From Chlorobiota bacterium (lineage in GTDB: Bacteria > Bacteroidota > Ignavibacteria > OLB7), in assembly GCA_016700335.1 (NCBI GenBank), contig CP065014.1:1339001-1403000 (forward strand): 64,000 nt of DNA, in the 5' to 3' direction. The notes below the pieces were generated by a model, which saw nothing but the letters and a program-made list of their open reading frames with translations, did no database searches and was not told where the DNA came from. The position numbers and the translations under genes were made by a program. This document shows positions 61,774 to 64,000 of the stretch, piece after piece (position 1 is the first letter of the stretch; each line of letters opens with the position of its first letter).

Positions 61774-63789
61774 GTGAATAATTTTTACAAACCAGAAGGG
61801 GAAAAGAGAAATCCAAATTTCTCAAGTAGAGGCACTAACTCAACAAATTTCAATGATAGGAGTAACAATAATAGGAATTATCGTGATTCAAAACCTTATA
61901 GAGAACCACAACCAAACTTGCCTAAAAAAGTAAAAGTAATTTCTAAAATTACTCTTGTTAAATTATTAAATAAATCTAAAATTGCATCTCATAGAATTGC
62001 AAAAAAACTAGTACAAGTTGGAAATGTAAAAGTAAATAATGAATTAATTTTAAATCCATTTAAAGAATTAACAGCAAAAAAAGATAAAGTTTTGTTGAAT
62101 GATGTGGAAATTCATATTTATAAAAGATATTTCTATTATATTTTTAACAAACCAATTAATGTTGAATTAAATGAAAATGATGTTAAATTTTCTGAACAAT
62201 TCGGTTTTACAAAAGGATGGGAATTTCTTTTTGGAAAGTTAAGAAAAAGTATGCAAGGGTTAGTCTTAATATCAAATGATCCTAGGTTCCATTCTATGAG
62301 CCATTCTGTCAATGAAGAATTACAAATGACTTATAGAGTTAAAATCAATAAAATACTGACTGATAAAAAAATAAAAGACTTTAAAAAAGGAATAGAAATA
62401 AGTGATAAAGTTAAATTTATTCCAACTTCTATTGTTATAGTAAATTCATCTAAAAAATCACAAAATTTTGATATTACCATCTCTTCAAATTTGTCATTCG
62501 AGTCAATCTTTAAAGCATTTAAAACGTTAAAGTCTGAAGTAACATCAATCAGAAGAACCCAAATAGGATCAATAAACGAAAAAGATGTTCATCCAAATGA
62601 ATGGAGAGAACTTACTAAAGAAGAATTCGAAGAATACAAACTTCATACTTTCATGAGAGGGGAATTACCTCCAGATCCAAAGCCAGACAGGAAATTAATT
62701 GTTAAGGCAGTAATTAAACCATATGATTCATCTAAGAAAAAGTTTTCAGATGAAAGACCTAGAAGAAGCTATACAAGATATCAACACAATCCAAGTACAG
62801 AAAATGGCACATATAGTCCAAGAAGAAGTTATGATAATACAGATCAGAGGGTAGGAAATTCAAATCAAAGAATCAGAAGTAGTCAAAATAGTGATTCTTC
62901 ACATAGAGAATATGGTGGTTATAATCAAAGCAAATCAAATTCCGGAGGCTACCAACAAGGTAGATCCAATGCTGGTGGATTTCAACAAAGAAGTAGAACT
63001 AATCAAACAGATAGGTTTCAACCTAGGAATGATAGAAATCAATTTGGAAATCAACCCAGAAGTGAAAATCAGGATAGAGGCTATCAAAGAGATCAACAAC
63101 CTAGAAATAGTAGATTCAATGATCAACAAAGAAGTGAGAGAGGTGGTTACAATGATCAACAAAGAAGTGAGAGAGGTGGTTACAATGATCAACAAAGAAG
63201 TGAGAGAGGTGGTTACAATGATCAACAAAGAAGTGAGAGAGGTGGTTATCAATATAGAGATGAAAGAAGAAGTACAGGAGCTCAACAAGGAAGTTATAAA
63301 CCTAGGAATGTAGAAGGTGGCTACAGACCTAGAAATGATTCTCAAAATAGTGAAAATTTTAATAGTAAATATAGAGGAAGTAATTCTTCAAATTCAAACC
63401 GATATAACCATAGTAACAACAATAATAATTATGGAGATAGAGCAAATAACAACAGATATGAAAGTGATGGTGTAAATAGAATCGATAAAAATGACAACAG
63501 AAGTAATTTTGAAAGAAATTATAATAAGGATAATAATAGCTCTAATAGATATCCTCCACAAAACGAAAAGAATAGATATAAACCAAAAAACCAAGGATAT
63601 TCTAGAGGATATAATAGTAGTGGAATTTCAAAGGATAGAGGAAATACAAATTTTGGAAGTTCAACATATGGTAACCCTGGAGTAGGGGGCTATAATCAGT
63701 TTGGAAATAGAAATCAAGGATTAAAACATAGGAAAAGTTTTGATGAAGAAAATAATAAAACTGATTCTAACAAGCTTGAAAATGAGTAG
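61774..63789 (+). CDS. RsuA/RluB-like pseudouridine synthase homologue lacking the catalytic Asp, with repetitive tail
   Basis: A 671-residue protein from a GTG start. Residues about 50-105 form an S4 RNA-binding domain (TLVKLLNKSKIASHRIAKKLVQVGNVKVNNELI). Residues about 115-285 align with the RsuA/RluB/E/F pseudouridine synthase fold (YYIFNKPINVELNENDV ... GLVLISNDPRFHSMSHSV ... MTYRVKI ... SIRRTQIGSI). The catalytic motif GRLDxxTxGL reads GKLRKSMQGL, with Arg157 in place of the essential Asp. Residues about 310-671 are a low-complexity Asn/Arg/Gly/Ser/Gln tail with RGG-like units and four exact 11-residue repeats. It probably still binds RNA but is unlikely to make pseudouridine. Confidence 0.85.
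   Translation: MNNFYKPEGEKRNPNFSSRGTNSTNFNDRSNNNRNYRDSKPYREPQPNLPKKVKVISKITLVKLLNKSKIASHRIAKKLVQVGNVKVNNELILNPFKELTAKKDKVLLNDVEIHIYKRYFYYIFNKPINVELNENDVKFSEQFGFTKGWEFLFGKLRKSMQGLVLISNDPRFHSMSHSVNEELQMTYRVKINKILTDKKIKDFKKGIEISDKVKFIPTSIVIVNSSKKSQNFDITISSNLSFESIFKAFKTLKSEVTSIRRTQIGSINEKDVHPNEWRELTKEEFEEYKLHTFMRGELPPDPKPDRKLIVKAVIKPYDSSKKKFSDERPRRSYTRYQHNPSTENGTYSPRRSYDNTDQRVGNSNQRIRSSQNSDSSHREYGGYNQSKSNSGGYQQGRSNAGGFQQRSRTNQTDRFQPRNDRNQFGNQPRSENQDRGYQRDQQPRNSRFNDQQRSERGGYNDQQRSERGGYNDQQRSERGGYNDQQRSERGGYQYRDERRSTGAQQGSYKPRNVEGGYRPRNDSQNSENFNSKYRGSNSSNSNRYNHSNNNNNYGDRANNNRYESDGVNRIDKNDNRSNFERNYNKDNNSSNRYPPQNEKNRYKPKNQGYSRGYNSSGISKDRGNTNFGSSTYGNPGVGGYNQFGNRNQGLKHRKSFDEENNKTDSNKLENE
63118..63249 (+). 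repeat. 33-bp tandem repeat, four copies, inside the tail of the pseudouridine-synthase homologue
   Basis: Four consecutive 33-bp units encode NDQQRSERGGY. All copies are identical at nucleotide level except the last codon of copy four (TAT for TAC). The identity at synonymous sites implies recent slippage or active homogenisation. Confidence 0.95.
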
Positions 63790-63843
63790 TAGTATGTTTT
63801 AAAAAACAAACAAATAATATGAATCTTTGAAAATTTTATAATT

Positions 63844-64000
63844 TTGAATATTAGATTAAGTCGGTATAGGAATTTGTTATTCTTATTTTTGTTTTTATTA
63901 ACTAGTTGTAGAATTCCTCGAATCCCAATTAAACAATCAGCAAAATTTATTGAAGAATTTAAAATTAATGATTGTTTAATAAAAAAATACACTGTTGCAA
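63844..64000 (+). CDS. Start of a lipoprotein gene, cut by the window end
   Basis: An open frame from a TTG at 63844 encodes LNIRLSRYRNLLFLFLFLLT and then SCRIPRIPIKQSAKF, continuing past the window. RNLLFLFLFLLTSC is a lipoprotein signal with lipobox LTSC. In-frame stop TGA at 63820-63822 bounds it upstream, and no ATG exists between that stop and the signal, so TTG (63844 or 63874) would be the initiator. The protein is otherwise unrecognised. Confidence 0.55.
   Translation, partial: MNIRLSRYRNLLFLFLFLLTSCRIPRIPIKQSAKFIEEFKINDCLIKKYTVA

Noticed and set aside
63118..63249. CRISPR array
   Set aside because: The repeats are directly contiguous with no spacers, lie inside a coding frame, and no cas genes are present.
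62891..63345. Two long ORFs in other frames within the repetitive tail
   Set aside because: They arise because the 33-bp unit (a multiple of three) lacks stops in several frames; composition is pure low-complexity Ile/Val/Glu or Thr/Ser/Leu.

Overview
The window looks like chromosomal DNA from an uncultured or little-studied member of the Bacteroidota/Chlorobi/Ignavibacteria side of the FCB group. The evidence is strong AT-richness, six proteins ending in type IX secretion system (T9SS) C-terminal sorting domains, an Omp28-like secreted protein, and promoters of the Bacteroidota sigma type (TTG about 19 nt upstream of TAnnTTTG) at rpsT, accA and a tRNA-Ser gene. Shine-Dalgarno sequences are mostly absent. 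I cannot place the organism more finely from the sequence alone.

Layout. 1-11 kb: a SRPBCC protein, a DUF1573 lipoprotein, a GT4 glycosyltransferase, a fused homocysteine methyltransferase/methylene-THF reductase with a damaged zinc site, an OppC-like permease, rpsT, tRNA-Arg(ACG), a sugar epimerase plus acetyltransferase pair, an LptF/G permease, a lipoprotein and surE. 11.5-14.5 kb: carA and tRNA-Arg(CCT), then about 740 bp without an intact gene that holds a decayed integrase start, then a T9SS cargo gene that lacks its 5' part and ends at what looks like a copy of the tRNA 3' end. 15-21 kb: a six-gene same-strand run of redox and other enzymes ending in an arginase/formimidoylglutamase. 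21-33 kb: a GT-C-like membrane protein, a fused E1 alpha/beta 2-oxoacid dehydrogenase, then futalosine menaquinone genes (a probable mqnX, then the run mqnP - DAHP synthase - mqnD - mqnB), an acidic unknown protein, a radical SAM protein with unusual cysteine spacing and a TlpA-like lipoprotein. 33-57 kb: an rRNA/tRNA methyltransferase, two tandem paralogous BNR-repeat T9SS proteins, ribBA, two polysaccharide/lipid glycosylation genes, an aminopeptidase P, outer-membrane and secreted proteins, and a minus-strand block of three T9SS cargo genes. 57.5-64 kb: tRNA-Ser(GGA), a tightly overlapping four-gene operon, accA, a pseudouridine-synthase homologue lacking its catalytic Asp and carrying a repetitive Arg/Gly/Asn-rich tail, and the start of a lipoprotein gene cut by the window end.

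How the genes work together. DAHP synthase feeds chorismate, the precursor of the futalosine pathway, and sits directly between mqnP and mqnD/mqnB. The pathway genes mqnA, mqnE and mqnC are not in the window. The epimerase/acetyltransferase pair, the GT4 enzyme, the polyprenyl phosphosugar transferase, the polyprenol-phosphate sugar synthase and the GT-C-like protein all point to surface glycan synthesis. I found no CRISPR array, intact transposase, prophage or recognisable defence system. The most unusual signals are the enzymes that keep their fold but have lost key residues, and the small tRNA-associated element remnant near 12.7-14.3 kb.
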